Positions 54,467-62,393 of a stretch of DNA of 64,000 nucleotides are shown one piece after another. A program made the translations under genes and the position numbers. Numbering within the stretch: position 1 is the stretch's first letter; the number at the start of each line of letters is the position of its first letter. This DNA is from Bacteroidaceae bacterium (lineage in GTDB: Bacteria; Bacteroidota; Bacteroidia; Bacteroidales; Bacteroidaceae), in the NCBI GenBank assembly GCA_017529865.1, contig JAFXNA010000009.1, positions 37,059-101,058 of the forward strand, in the 5' to 3' direction. A model generated the notes under the pieces. That model did not search any database and was not told the origin of the DNA. It worked only from the letters and a program-made list of their open reading frames with translations.

Positions 54467-54787
54467 ATGATTGCTAACCCTTTATATTGGTGGAAATATT
54501 TGACAGGACCAACGGTCGATAACGAAGAACACTGGCGTATGTCAGACATGAAAACACTTAAATATGTAGGCCCAAACAATGAATGTTATTACACTTTGAC
54601 CTTCAACGAAGACAATACTTGTTCACTGGATTCAAGCACGGAAAACAAGTACGTGCTTACTCCTGTGCATAAGTTGATAACGATGCCCGCCCTTCTAAAA
54701 ACACTAAAAGAAGAAGGCCTCCTTGAACATTGGAGACCTACATGGTTGAGCTATACCGAAGAGGAACTTAAACTCCTCCAAGGCTAG
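54467..54787 (+). CDS. Hypothetical protein, 106 aa
   Basis: Starts MIANPLYWWKYLTGPTVDNE, aromatic-rich; strands (CYYTLTFNEDNTCSLDS), helix (MPALLKTLKEEGLLEHW). RBS AAGAGGC. Overlaps the convergent glycosyltransferase end by 4 bases. Function unknown. Confidence 0.75.
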   Translation: MIANPLYWWKYLTGPTVDNEEHWRMSDMKTLKYVGPNNECYYTLTFNEDNTCSLDSSTENKYVLTPVHKLITMPALLKTLKEEGLLEHWRPTWLSYTEEELKLLQG

Positions 54788-55839
54788 ACTTTACCGAAGA
54801 ACTTTTCGTTATTGATTATTGTAGGAGAGTCTGGCCACATTGCCTTGGCAATCTCATGGAACCGCTTTCCAGTCAACTTATCTCCAGTATACCAGTAGCA
54901 ACAACTTAGCCAAACAAGGCTCAAGTAAGTGAAATCCCGTGTATCGCTGAAATAAATGCTATCTACTCCCAACCCGTTAACTATCGCAAGGAAATACATC
55001 GACGCTTCTTTGTATTTCTTGGCAGTGTAAAGAGCGAAACCACAGTTATATAGAAGCGTCTTGTTCATTCCATACTTGACAATACCTTGTGCGAGGACTT
55101 CAATCATTTCATCGCCCCTACCAGTCTTTCCGAGGATGTCAGCCTTGATTTTCGTAGCCTCGATGCAATCCTCAACCCAAGTATCCGTCCGTTTGAAATA
55201 CTTGTCTATCCAGCGAAGGGAGTTCCTGTAATCCTCATTCCAGTAAAACTCCTTAGCACAATAGAGGATATCCCTTGTTGTAAACTCAACCTTTTCCTTC
55301 AACTTCTTTTTGAAGATTTTAAGATTTCTTCCAGCATCACGTTCAAGACTAGCTGATGTTTTCTTGTGGGTAATCGTAAAATTCAAAAGAGTTCGTTTTG
55401 ATGACGCAGCAAGATACTCATGCACGAAACCTTCCCACTGGCATGACCCCCTTTTCACAATACGGGTTACGGTAATTGAACGGGACGGTGCATAACAGTA
55501 GCGAGACATAAATGCGTCGCAACCGTAGTTCGAAAGAGAAGACTTCGCCTCTTGGATTGCCCTCTGACTCGCCTCATCTATTACATCATCGCAGTCCAGC
55601 CACATGACATAATCCTTGGTCGCCTTGCTGAAACTGAAATTCCTCGCCGCAGCAAAATCGTCTATCCACTCAAAGTCGAACACCTTGTCAGTGTATCTAG
55701 CCGCTATCTCCTTCGTGTTATCCGTAGACCCAGTATCCACTACAACAATCTCGTCAGCAAACGATTTTACACAATCAAGGCATCTTCCGAGGACCTCAGA
55801 TTCGTTTTTCGCAATCATACAAACGCTTAATGTAGCCAT
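54784..55839 (-). CDS. Family 2 glycosyltransferase with TPR-like tail, 351 aa
   Basis: Start at ATG 55839 (MATLSVCMIAKNESEVLGRC). GT2 motifs: VVDTGSTDNTKEIA, then YVMWLDCDDVIDE (DxD-type metal site). Residues ~190-350 are helical repeats (RDILYCAKEFYWNEDYRNSL, GFALYTAKKYKEASMYFLAI), as in SunS-like or TPR-containing GT2 proteins. Uses a nucleotide-sugar donor. May decorate virion or host surface. An in-frame extension upstream (16 codons) lacks a ribosome site. Confidence 0.9.
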   Translation of the reverse strand: MATLSVCMIAKNESEVLGRCLDCVKSFADEIVVVDTGSTDNTKEIAARYTDKVFDFEWIDDFAAARNFSFSKATKDYVMWLDCDDVIDEASQRAIQEAKSSLSNYGCDAFMSRYCYAPSRSITVTRIVKRGSCQWEGFVHEYLAASSKRTLLNFTITHKKTSASLERDAGRNLKIFKKKLKEKVEFTTRDILYCAKEFYWNEDYRNSLRWIDKYFKRTDTWVEDCIEATKIKADILGKTGRGDEMIEVLAQGIVKYGMNKTLLYNCGFALYTAKKYKEASMYFLAIVNGLGVDSIYFSDTRDFTYLSLVWLSCCYWYTGDKLTGKRFHEIAKAMWPDSPTIINNEKFFGKV

Positions 55840-55904
55840 TTTAATCCAATTAGACCTAAAAACTACTATTAAATTACATTTTTTCACTTTTTTTCAAAAA
55901 ACTC

Positions 55905-55933
55905 TTGACAACTGGCATTTAATTATGTATATT
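55905..55933 (+). promoter_or_regulatory. Promoter for the exported pseudoprotease
   Basis: TTGACA, 17 bp with TTTAA at positions 8-12, TATATT; leader about 21 nt with AAAGGAG before ATG 55961. Confidence 0.85.
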
Positions 55934-55960
55934 AAAAACGTAAACACAAAGGAGTTCATC

Positions 55961-56668
55961 ATGAAACACACAATCATCCTCATCATCTGCATCTTGGCAA
56001 CCTCCGTGTTCGCCGAGTTTGTACCCACATACATGACAGAAGCCGACTCTGGAAAGGCCGATACCGTAAATATGAACGTCAGCAAGGTTTATGGAACGGG
56101 TATCGCATTCCACGAGCACTACATCCTTACAACGGGTGACGTTGCTCGCCACGCAAAGAAACTGGCAGCAATCGTTGTCATGGTCAATAACACACCTGTT
56201 GTAGCCAGAGTAGAACGCTCTGCCGACACTCTGTTCAACAAAGAGAAAAACGAATACCTCAACATGGCTATTCTCCAAGTTGACAACGATGTTCCACTAA
56301 ACGCATGTAAAATCGAAGAGAGACTAATCAAAGTCGGTGAACCCGTAACCGTCACTGGCTTCCCTGAGGACAGTAAAAAGGTACAGGTGAAGTCCTTGCC
56401 AGCAAAAGTCGTTGCAGACTCTACATACCCTGATTATGTGGCAAACGCCATCAATGTGAAGTTGCCTGGTGGTTTCAGCGGAGCAGCACTATCTAGTCAC
56501 GGAAAGGTAATCGGAATGGTATTCGGGTACAGCACACGCAAGGCCAACACATCGTTCTTCTATGACGGTATTCTGATGTCCGAGTACATCTTACACCGAA
56601 ACAAGCCAACAACGACAGACGTGTCGAAATGCACTTATCAGGTACGAAGCTACGTCCAAGTGAAGTAA
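55961..56668 (+). CDS. Exported trypsin-fold pseudoprotease, 235 aa
   Basis: Signal peptide MKHTIILIICILATSVFA. The fold follows trypsin-like (HtrA-type) proteases: GTGIAFHEHYILTTGD at the His site, EYLNMAILQVD at the Asp site, LPGGFSGAALSS at the Ser site. The catalytic His is replaced by D60 and the Asp by N101, while S173 remains, so normal proteolysis is not expected. Its active-looking counterpart is at 62393. May bind rather than cut periplasmic proteins or peptides. Monocistronic with terminator. Confidence 0.85.
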   Translation: MKHTIILIICILATSVFAEFVPTYMTEADSGKADTVNMNVSKVYGTGIAFHEHYILTTGDVARHAKKLAAIVVMVNNTPVVARVERSADTLFNKEKNEYLNMAILQVDNDVPLNACKIEERLIKVGEPVTVTGFPEDSKKVQVKSLPAKVVADSTYPDYVANAINVKLPGGFSGAALSSHGKVIGMVFGYSTRKANTSFFYDGILMSEYILHRNKPTTTDVSKCTYQVRSYVQVK

Positions 56669-56686
56669 TTGAAGTTTAAGCAATGA

Positions 56687-56715
56687 AGAAGCCCCTCCTG
56701 TTGGAGGGGCTTCTA
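56687..56715. terminator. Terminator hairpin between convergent genes
   Basis: 12-bp stem AGAAGCCCCTCC / GGAGGGGCTTCT with loop TGTT. T-tract weak, but the position between convergent stops fits. Confidence 0.75.
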
Positions 56716-56735
56716 TCAATGTCAATCGCTGAGTA

Positions 56736-57392
56736 TTACTTCACGCTGTGACCCGCTGATTGTCCAGCATGATACTTGTTCCAGTCAACGTTGGGAGGTG
56801 GTGCTGGCTTGTTAGAAGTTTGTTGTTCCTGTGGTGCAGGTTGAGCTTGTTGCTGTTGCTGTTGCTGAGCCGCCTTCATAGCCTCATACTTTTTCATTGC
56901 AGCCTGTGTTTGCGGGCCCATGATGCCGTCAACAGGAATGTTAATACCCAATGCTTGATTCAACGCTTGCTGTTGCTTCATAACACGCTGCCGCTGCTGT
57001 GCAATGGCCTTATCCTCTTTCTGTATCTTATCGACCTGATAGACGTTGTTCTGGTACTGTCCGTCACGAACATTCGCCGCCATCTTGTTCATGTTGGCCT
57101 GAGTCCTAGCATCCAGCTTAGTACCAGTACCAAGTCTCTTGCGGTTCTTCATGTAAGAAGGAAGTTCGAAGATATTTTTCGTTTCCTCAGGCCAAGGCAT
57201 AGCGCTGTCGTCGAACTTGGTGGGTTTTTTACCAACGTTCACATTACCCTGCTGCTCATTAGCGTATGAACCAGTACCATTTGTTCCATCAGCTTCAAAG
57301 CACGCCTTGAAACAGTCAGTAACAGCTTCCAGCTGGGGTTTAGTCAAATTCAGCTGGGAAGCATAGTGTTTAAACATTTCTACATTGGACAT
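56736..57392 (-). CDS. Virion-like protein with peptidoglycan-binding motif, 218 aa
   Basis: N-terminal module FKHYASQLNLTKPQLEAVTD + CFKACFE is shared with proteins at 20978 and 58383. The middle is helical. LNQALGINIPVDGIMGPQTQ + AAMKKYE (about 142-168) matches the PG_binding_1 repeat (LNxLG...VDGxxGPxTxxAxKxF). The end is a Gln/Pro-rich tail. TATAAACT box 31 bases before the ATG. Could be a virion protein that contacts the cell wall. Confidence 0.8.
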   Translation of the reverse strand: MSNVEMFKHYASQLNLTKPQLEAVTDCFKACFEADGTNGTGSYANEQQGNVNVGKKPTKFDDSAMPWPEETKNIFELPSYMKNRKRLGTGTKLDARTQANMNKMAANVRDGQYQNNVYQVDKIQKEDKAIAQQRQRVMKQQQALNQALGINIPVDGIMGPQTQAAMKKYEAMKAAQQQQQQQAQPAPQEQQTSNKPAPPPNVDWNKYHAGQSAGHSVK

Positions 57393-57423
57393 TATTGTAT
57401 CCTACAATTGTCATTCTGCATAT

Positions 57424-57431
57424 AGTTTATA
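57424..57431 (-). promoter_or_regulatory. Late-type promoter box TATAAACT (minus)
   Basis: TATAAACT on the minus strand, 31 bases before ATG 57392. Confidence 0.5.
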
Positions 57432-57464
57432 CAATTCAGAGTTTCACCATAAGCGAAAAAAGGT

Positions 57465-57472
57465 TATAAACT
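57465..57472 (+). promoter_or_regulatory. Late-type promoter box TATAAACT (plus)
   Basis: TATAAACT 28 bases before ATG 57501; divergent pair with the box at 57424. Confidence 0.5.
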
Positions 57473-57500
57473 ATTGGTAAATATAGCCACTCGGTATATT

Positions 57501-58331
57501 ATGGAATTCATCGAAAATTATAAGAATTTGTTTGACTTGGTCGCAGACCTTCCTGAAGACGACCCTTGCGGCAGTTACACGAGCCTCATGAGGCCGGTCG
57601 AACTGAAATCGACAGCAGAAGCAAAGAAGTTTACTGGTGGGGATGACGACAATCCAGCAAGCGCATCGTTCGTTGAAACCGAAGAAAAGAAGGATTTCAA
57701 TGAAGTGAAACCAGGCAAGGATACAGCCCTTAAACCGAAGGTGTCTGGTGCAGCTGAGGTAATGAAGAAGAACGGCGTTGTCACCGAAGTCGATATGCCC
57801 GAGTCTCTAAAAGAAACCGTCAAAGAGGAAATAACTAAAATCCGCAATGGCGATTCCGACGAAGATTCGTGGAACAAGAAGGCAAATCAAGTCAAGAACT
57901 TGTTTAACAACAATGTTGCAAAGATAGCAAAGCCTCGAACAACAAGAAATATCATCAACGCAGTCGCTGACCCCGTTTCCGACGACAAAAAGTTTCCGAA
58001 AATAAAGAACAACCCAGAATTCCTGAAGGTCAAGGACATACAGCCAGTAACCAAGGTGAAGGTGGAAAAGATGAAGGCCGTGAACAACAATATGGTTGGC
58101 TATGACGAGCTTGATATTCCAGTCAACACAAAGTTCATCTGCGACGACTGGGACGAGAATGCCGACGAAGCCATGAAGAAGTTCCGTGACACCGTTGATA
58201 AGATGAAGGGCATGGCAAAATACACGGACGAATACAAGAACCGTTGTGCCAATCTTCTCTACAAGTACAAGGACTTGCCCAAGAAACAGTTCGAGTCACT
58301 GTGCAACATCATGGAATCGGTCAACCGATAA
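57501..58331 (+). CDS. Hypothetical virion-like protein, 276 aa
   Basis: Start at ATG 57501 (MEFIENYKNLFDLVADLPED); a TTG start at 57474 would overlap the late promoter box. Lys/Asp/Asn-rich and largely disordered (about 30-190), with a helical C-terminal part (about 210-276: EAMKKFRDTVDKMKGMAKYT). No cysteine-rich or membrane part. Late promoter and terminator make it monocistronic. A scaffold or internal virion protein is possible. Confidence 0.8.
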   Translation: MEFIENYKNLFDLVADLPEDDPCGSYTSLMRPVELKSTAEAKKFTGGDDDNPASASFVETEEKKDFNEVKPGKDTALKPKVSGAAEVMKKNGVVTEVDMPESLKETVKEEITKIRNGDSDEDSWNKKANQVKNLFNNNVAKIAKPRTTRNIINAVADPVSDDKKFPKIKNNPEFLKVKDIQPVTKVKVEKMKAVNNNMVGYDELDIPVNTKFICDDWDENADEAMKKFRDTVDKMKGMAKYTDEYKNRCANLLYKYKDLPKKQFESLCNIMESVNR

Positions 58332-58348
58332 TTAAATGAAATTGAAAC

Positions 58349-58380
58349 AGAAAAGCAATCGGAAATCCGATTGCTTTTTC
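58349..58380. terminator. Bidirectional terminator
   Basis: Stem AAAAGCAATCGG / CCGATTGCTTTT with loop AAAT and T/A-runs on both sides; between convergent genes. Confidence 0.9.
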
Positions 58381-58382
58381 AT

Positions 58383-58799
58383 TTAGGTTTGACTTGAACT
58401 CGTGTCAGCACATATGTTTTCGTTCGAGAGTGCAGAACTCTTTCCGAGGACTGTGCGTCCTGGTCCGCCCCATGTTCCAACACGATATCCCATCTGGCTT
58501 TCCTTCGATGAGGCAATCAGGTTCTTAACTGTCGGGTCATCCGTCGCCACTTTGCTCTCTGGGAACCACTCTGAGTTTGTATTGTCGTAGCCAACTTCCT
58601 TCTTACCCATAAGGCTTGGCAGACGGTTTATCTGTCCTGTATGCCTCCAAGGAATAGGAGATTCTGGATTTGGCTTTGCGTTCACGTCGAAAGCAACCTG
58701 TTCAAAACACGCCTTGTGAATACTAGCAATGCACTCGAAGACATAAGCATCCAGTCCGAGCTTCTTGACAGTATCGACAAATGTTGAATGCTTATCCAT
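58383..58799 (-). CDS. Virion-like protein with shared N-terminal module, 138 aa
   Basis: Residues 7-34 (FVDTVKKLGLDAYVFECIAS + IHKACFEQ) align without gaps with the proteins at 20978 and 56736. The rest is polar and probably extended (NPESPIPWRHTGQINRLPSL, VGTWGGPGRTVLG). Its start overlaps the stop of the Pro-rich gene by one base. Probably packaged or structural; function unknown. Confidence 0.75.
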   Translation of the reverse strand: MDKHSTFVDTVKKLGLDAYVFECIASIHKACFEQVAFDVNAKPNPESPIPWRHTGQINRLPSLMGKKEVGYDNTNSEWFPESKVATDDPTVKNLIASSKESQMGYRVGTWGGPGRTVLGKSSALSNENICADTSSSQT

Positions 58800-59539
58800 T
58801 AAAAACTTGACCCTGCATCAGACGTGTTAAACTGGAAGTTGACCGTGTCGAGACCTTCGGAGTCGGAAATGTTTCCACGAATGTCCTGAGCATGCCAGCA
58901 CTTCGGCCCGTTGTTGCGTCCACCACCTACTGGTACATATCCATTTGCAATCACGTCGAAATGTCCGTTGCTGTATTCGACTATGCTTGCCTCGTGATGT
59001 TCAGTAGGAACTGATGCAACTATGCGTCTCGGATGGAGAGCTATCTCAGGCTTGTCTGGTGGAGGAGGTGGAAGCGGTCTAGGCGGGATAGGGGGCATAG
59101 GGCCGATAGGGTTTGGCCATATCGGTCTATGATGACACCCACAGTCATGGTGATGGGGATGGGGAGGTGGCATTCCTGGTCCCATACATCCGCACACAGG
59201 GGCCTGTTGCGGCATGCACTGGTAATGAAAGGTCGGACCTCTGAACCAACCCTGGTGCCACGGATGCGGCCAAAAATGTGGGTATGGTGGAGGAATATGT
59301 GGAAGAGGACCGCATCCGCACGGTGGTGGGCCTGGATACATTCTCGACGGAGTGTACTCCCACGGGCCAGCCTGCCTCGGTGGAGGCGGAAAGCACGGTC
59401 CAAACCATGGTGGCGGCTGGAACGGCATAAACAGTGGAGGCGGTGGCGGACAGCAATGATGATGCGTCGGGGTTTGCCTCATATAGGGCATCCTGTCATA
59501 AATTTCGTTCGGTTTCCCGTTGTTGCATCCACAGCTCAT
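58799..59539 (-). CDS. Pro/His/Cys/Trp-rich low-complexity protein, 246 aa
   Basis: Residues 1-165 are an extraordinary mix of proline runs with His, Cys, Trp and Gly (HHHCCPPPPPLFMPFQPPPW, PPPHPHHHDCGCHHRP). Residues ~165-246 look like a normal small beta domain (IVASVPTEHHEASIVEYSNG + HFDVIANGY). The first part is probably extended and could bind metal ions; the second may be the anchor. In a late operon, so a surface appendage or fibre-like virion protein is plausible. No homologue recognised. Confidence 0.85.
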   Translation of the reverse strand: MSCGCNNGKPNEIYDRMPYMRQTPTHHHCCPPPPPLFMPFQPPPWFGPCFPPPPRQAGPWEYTPSRMYPGPPPCGCGPLPHIPPPYPHFWPHPWHQGWFRGPTFHYQCMPQQAPVCGCMGPGMPPPHPHHHDCGCHHRPIWPNPIGPMPPIPPRPLPPPPPDKPEIALHPRRIVASVPTEHHEASIVEYSNGHFDVIANGYVPVGGGRNNGPKCWHAQDIRGNISDSEGLDTVNFQFNTSDAGSSF

Positions 59540-59554
59540 ACATCCCCCTCACTT

Positions 59555-59983
59555 TTAAACATCTTTTGAGTCTTCCAATCTGTCAATTCGTTTTTCAATC
59601 GTATTCAACGATGTGGATAAAGTCGTTTTGATACCCGACAGGTTTTCGTTGATTGCATTCAAGGCCGTAGTAATCTGCTCTAATTTATAGTCCACAGTCT
59701 TCAATTTGTCCTTTACACCATCGACATCCTTCTGCGTCAATGCAACCTTGTTTTCCAGAATAATAATCTGCTCCCTGTAAGCAGCCCCCTTCTTCTGGTA
59801 CTCCAACTGCATTTCAAGGAACTTCTTGTCCACTTGACTGAACTGTTCGTTTCGTTTAACCCCTGTATCCTTCCTTTGTGTTTCAATCCGCTTGATGAGA
59901 TAAAACAATCCAAGAGCAACCAACGTGAATATCAGCAATACTGGACTGTTAGTCTTCAACGCCGCTATCCACATTTCTGCCAT
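59555..59983 (-). CDS. Membrane-anchored coiled-coil protein, 142 aa
   Basis: N-terminal membrane span (about residues 14-31, SPVLLIFTLVALGLFYLI) and a long coiled coil (about 45-138, YKLEQITTALNAINENLSGI + KTTLSTSLNTIEKRI). Layout resembles inner-membrane spanins or tape-associated proteins but lacks decisive motifs. First gene of the operon behind TATAAACT at 60016-60023. Confidence 0.8.
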   Translation of the reverse strand: MAEMWIAALKTNSPVLLIFTLVALGLFYLIKRIETQRKDTGVKRNEQFSQVDKKFLEMQLEYQKKGAAYREQIIILENKVALTQKDVDGVKDKLKTVDYKLEQITTALNAINENLSGIKTTLSTSLNTIEKRIDRLEDSKDV

Positions 59984-60015
59984 ATACTTACCCTCGGGTA
60001 TCTAACCATACCCTT

Positions 60016-60023
60016 AGTTTATA
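60016..60023 (-). promoter_or_regulatory. Late-type promoter box TATAAACT
   Basis: Minus-strand TATAAACT, 32 bases before ATG 59983; would drive the coiled-coil, Pro-rich and 58383 genes. Confidence 0.5.
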
Positions 60024-60041
60024 GTTTTCGGTCTATTCAGA

Positions 60042-60434
60042 CTAAAAATTTTGGATAGCTTTCTCTCTCAAATCCCGTACAATTTCCTTATAAATTTGAA
60101 GGACATCACGGATGAGTTCGACGATGTTAACGTCATGCTTGGACACACTTCCACACAAGGATATACCGCCCATCTTGTTGTAGTTGAACAGGCTGTGGTA
60201 GTCCGCGCAAAACTGTTCGTAATACTCGTAGAACTCGTCATCTACGCTGATGCTTTCGCTTGAATCGAGCCATTCCTTGTCTTGGTCATCATCCCAGCAT
60301 ATGAATGGGTAGCAATATATTGCTGGTCTCCCGCTTGAATCAAATTTGCCAAATGTGATGTTGTCATAGATTATCATCCCATCCCTGGTTACCGTAAGGC
60401 CCATGGACGTAAGCGATTTAATTAGCTCTTTCAT
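60042..60434 (-). CDS. Hypothetical protein, 130 aa
   Basis: Begins MKELIKSLTSMGLTVTRDGM. Tyr/Asp-rich middle (YCYPFICWDDDQDKEWLDSS), helical end (IVELIRDVLQIYKEIVRDLR). Soluble. TATAAACC box 25 bases before the ATG. Function unknown. Confidence 0.8.
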   Translation of the reverse strand: MKELIKSLTSMGLTVTRDGMIIYDNITFGKFDSSGRPAIYCYPFICWDDDQDKEWLDSSESISVDDEFYEYYEQFCADYHSLFNYNKMGGISLCGSVSKHDVNIVELIRDVLQIYKEIVRDLREKAIQNF

Positions 60435-60458
60435 GAGGGCTCCTGTGCACCTAATAAG

Positions 60459-60466
60459 GGTTTATA
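60459..60466 (-). promoter_or_regulatory. Late-type promoter box (TATAAACC)
   Basis: Minus-strand TATAAACC, 25 bases before ATG 60434, just after the terminator of the small-RNA candidate. Confidence 0.45.
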
Positions 60467-60486
60467 TCTTTTGGAAGACACTAGAC

Positions 60487-60617
60487 AAAAACAGGGGCCG
60501 CCAGATTGCTCTGACGACCCCAGAAACCTTTTCTACACTTGCAGATAGGCTAAAATAAGATAAGTGCCAGCGACGGTCCCATGCCCATACGATGGCGACA
60601 CACTTCGCTGGCACTCA
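60487..60617 (-). ncRNA. Candidate small RNA, ~130 nt
   Basis: In a 213-base gap without genes. On the minus strand the transcript would begin after a TATAAACA box (60624-60631) with a long hairpin: an 11-bp outer stem (AGUGCCAGCGA / UCGCUGGCACU, 60563-60615) enclosing GUC/GAC and CCAU/AUGG stems. After an AU-rich linker comes a second hairpin (GGGG ... CCCC, 60494-60521) followed by UGUUUUUG, a terminator. The layout promoter, hairpin, terminator fits an independent small RNA; it matches no family I recognise. It could instead be the 3' end of the dut transcript. Confidence 0.5.
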
Positions 60618-60623
60618 TCCTAT

Positions 60624-60631
60624 TGTTTATA
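60624..60631 (-). promoter_or_regulatory. Late-type promoter box (TATAAACA) for the small RNA candidate
   Basis: Minus-strand TATAAACA, placed so that transcription would start within a few bases of the 53-nt hairpin. Confidence 0.4.
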
Positions 60632-60647
60632 TATCGAAAAAATCCGA

Positions 60648-61085
60648 TTAATTTTTGCCCGTCGAGCCGAAACCACCACGGTCTTGACCTGTCAGTTCGG
60701 ATTCAACAAAGTTCAGCTTCGGCTGGTTTTCAATGATGCGGAACTGTGCGATGCGGTCACCCTTGTTGATGGTGGTGTCTTCGGTTGCGTACACAGCCAT
60801 CTTCCACCAGTCGTTCGGGCCACAGTAGGAACGGTCAACCACACCGACGCTGTTCGTTTCGAGAATCTTGAAGTTCTTGAACGTAGAACTGCGGGGGGCG
60901 ATATGAGCTTCGTAACCTTCGGGAAGCTCCATAGCAACGCCAAGGTGGATAAGCTTGAATTCTCCCTTCTTCAACGTGACAGTTTCAGCGGCTGCCAAGT
61001 CAATCCAGTCTGACTTTCCTTCCACGTAGGTCAGACGCTTGATGCTGTCGTCAAGATACTTGATTTTGATTTGTACTTCTTTCAT
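60648..61085 (-). CDS. dut: dUTPase (trimeric), 145 aa
   Basis: All five motifs: DWIDLAAA (motif 1), [10 protein letters not shown] (2), [12 protein letters not shown] (3, D84), [10 protein letters not shown] (4), [11 protein letters not shown] (5). Hydrolyses dUTP to dUMP, keeping uracil out of phage DNA and feeding dTMP synthesis. Normal length. Last gene of the operon 61101-63052; RBS AAGAGGA. Confidence 0.97.
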   Translation of the reverse strand: MKEVQIKIKYLDDSIKRLTYVEGKSDWIDLAAAETVTLKKGEFKLIHLGVAMELPEGYEAHIAPRSSTFKNFKILETNSVGVVDRSYCGPNDWWKMAVYATEDTTINKGDRIAQFRIIENQPKLNFVESELTGQDRGGFGSTGKN

Positions 61086-61100
61086 TTTAATCCTCTTTTG

Positions 61101-61487
61101 TTAGTAAAGGTCTGACGAATCCACTTCGTCGGTTTCTTCCTTTGGAACATACTTCCCTTCGATGGTAACGCAGAAGTCAAACATCGAAGTGGCATTTACG
61201 TCCAACTTGGAATATTCTACATCGTAATGAGAGAGAACATCTTCCAGGTCAGCGGCAATCTTCTCCTTCAAGTACTCTTCAAGAGCTGTTTCCGTTTCGA
61301 ATGCCCTTCCATCAGGGTCGGCAACCGACCAGTCCTTGGAATGATATCCTACAGTGATGACCACATCGCTGTCATCATCGCCTTCGGCTTCGCTCTCAAC
61401 ATTCATGCAGTCGCAATCGATTTCAACCTGGTCCAAGAACCATTCCTTGACATCGATGCTCAAATCTTTAAGTTCCTCTTCTTCCAT
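61101..61487 (-). CDS. Hypothetical acidic protein, 128 aa
   Basis: Strongly acidic (MEEEELKDLSIDVKEWFLDQ, VESEAEGDDDSDVVITVGYH, PKEETDEVDSSDLY). Alpha/beta order. A DNA-mimic or inhibitor role is possible from charge alone. Between dut and ligase genes in one operon. Function unknown. Confidence 0.8.
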   Translation of the reverse strand: MEEEELKDLSIDVKEWFLDQVEIDCDCMNVESEAEGDDDSDVVITVGYHSKDWSVADPDGRAFETETALEEYLKEKIAADLEDVLSHYDVEYSKLDVNATSMFDFCVTIEGKYVPKEETDEVDSSDLY

Positions 61488-61499
61488 AAGAACCTCCGA

Positions 61500-62393
61500 T
61501 TACAATATAGTATTTACACCCTTTTCTTTCAATAGGGCAAAGAACTTTTCTGGGGTAATAATCTTTACACCGAGCTGCTTCGCCTTCTTGGACTTGGTAG
61601 ATGTCGAGTTTTCGTCAGCCTGAACGAGATAGTCTAGCTTGGCACTAACGCTGCCCTTCACAAGTCCACCATACGCCTTAACGGTGCGTTCAAGGTCGTC
61701 TCTATTGTATTCCATCGCACCAGTGAAACAGAAAGACATCCCACCGAGAGCATCCATTTCTACCGACTTCTTGAATGTAAATTTGCCCATTTCAACCGTT
61801 CCAGTGATTTCATCAAGGCGGTCGAACATTTGTGTAAACAAATTCAATTTAACTTCGTAGGCACTGAAGCCAGGGATAACCAACATGGCCAACTTCTCTG
61901 GCGTATAGGAGCGGAGGGTAGCCAGTGTACCCAACGGATTTTCATACCATCCACCGAACACTTCAAGGCGTTCTAATCCAGACAACTTCGCTTCCGAGAA
62001 CCCATCAAAATCAAACAGAGAGAGGAACTTGCTCATGGAAATAGGTTCATTCATTGCGGCAAGCATGTTCTTTCGCAACTTCGCCCCATTCACTTGGCTC
62101 TTCATTGCTGCAGACAAGCCGTTACCACCAGAGATAGCATCGGAAATCAACTCAGGAATACGTTTCATCCCTACTTCATTAACAAGGGCCGAAACACAGC
62201 TTTCTCCCGCGCCATCAATCGCCAAGACATCGAAGAAGTTTGCAAGCTTGTGGACACTCTTCTGCGGACAGGACGGGTTAACGCAGCAAACCATCCCGTT
62301 GTCCAATACGTTCAACTCACCGTGACAGACAGGACATTCCTTCGGAAACTCGATGTTCGATGCCACGTATTCTTTATATTTTTCTGGAACCAT
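61500..62393 (-). CDS. ligA: C-terminal half of NAD-dependent DNA ligase (Zn-HhH-BRCT), 297 aa
   Basis: Start at ATG 62393, overlapping the protease stop (TAATG) with GGGGGG upstream. Zinc finger C20, C23, C37, C42 (CPVCHGEL ... CVNPSC), helix-hairpin-helix region (FFDVLAIDGAGESCVSALVN ... LAMLVIPGFSAYEVK), BRCT domain (GMSFCFTGAMEYNRDDLERT ... KIITPEKFFALL). The adenylation and OB parts are in a separate gene at 63131. The break falls in the OB-zinc linker. The two halves must associate for normal ligation; whether they do is unknown. Confidence 0.93.
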   Translation of the reverse strand: MVPEKYKEYVASNIEFPKECPVCHGELNVLDNGMVCCVNPSCPQKSVHKLANFFDVLAIDGAGESCVSALVNEVGMKRIPELISDAISGGNGLSAAMKSQVNGAKLRKNMLAAMNEPISMSKFLSLFDFDGFSEAKLSGLERLEVFGGWYENPLGTLATLRSYTPEKLAMLVIPGFSAYEVKLNLFTQMFDRLDEITGTVEMGKFTFKKSVEMDALGGMSFCFTGAMEYNRDDLERTVKAYGGLVKGSVSAKLDYLVQADENSTSTKSKKAKQLGVKIITPEKFFALLKEKGVNTIL

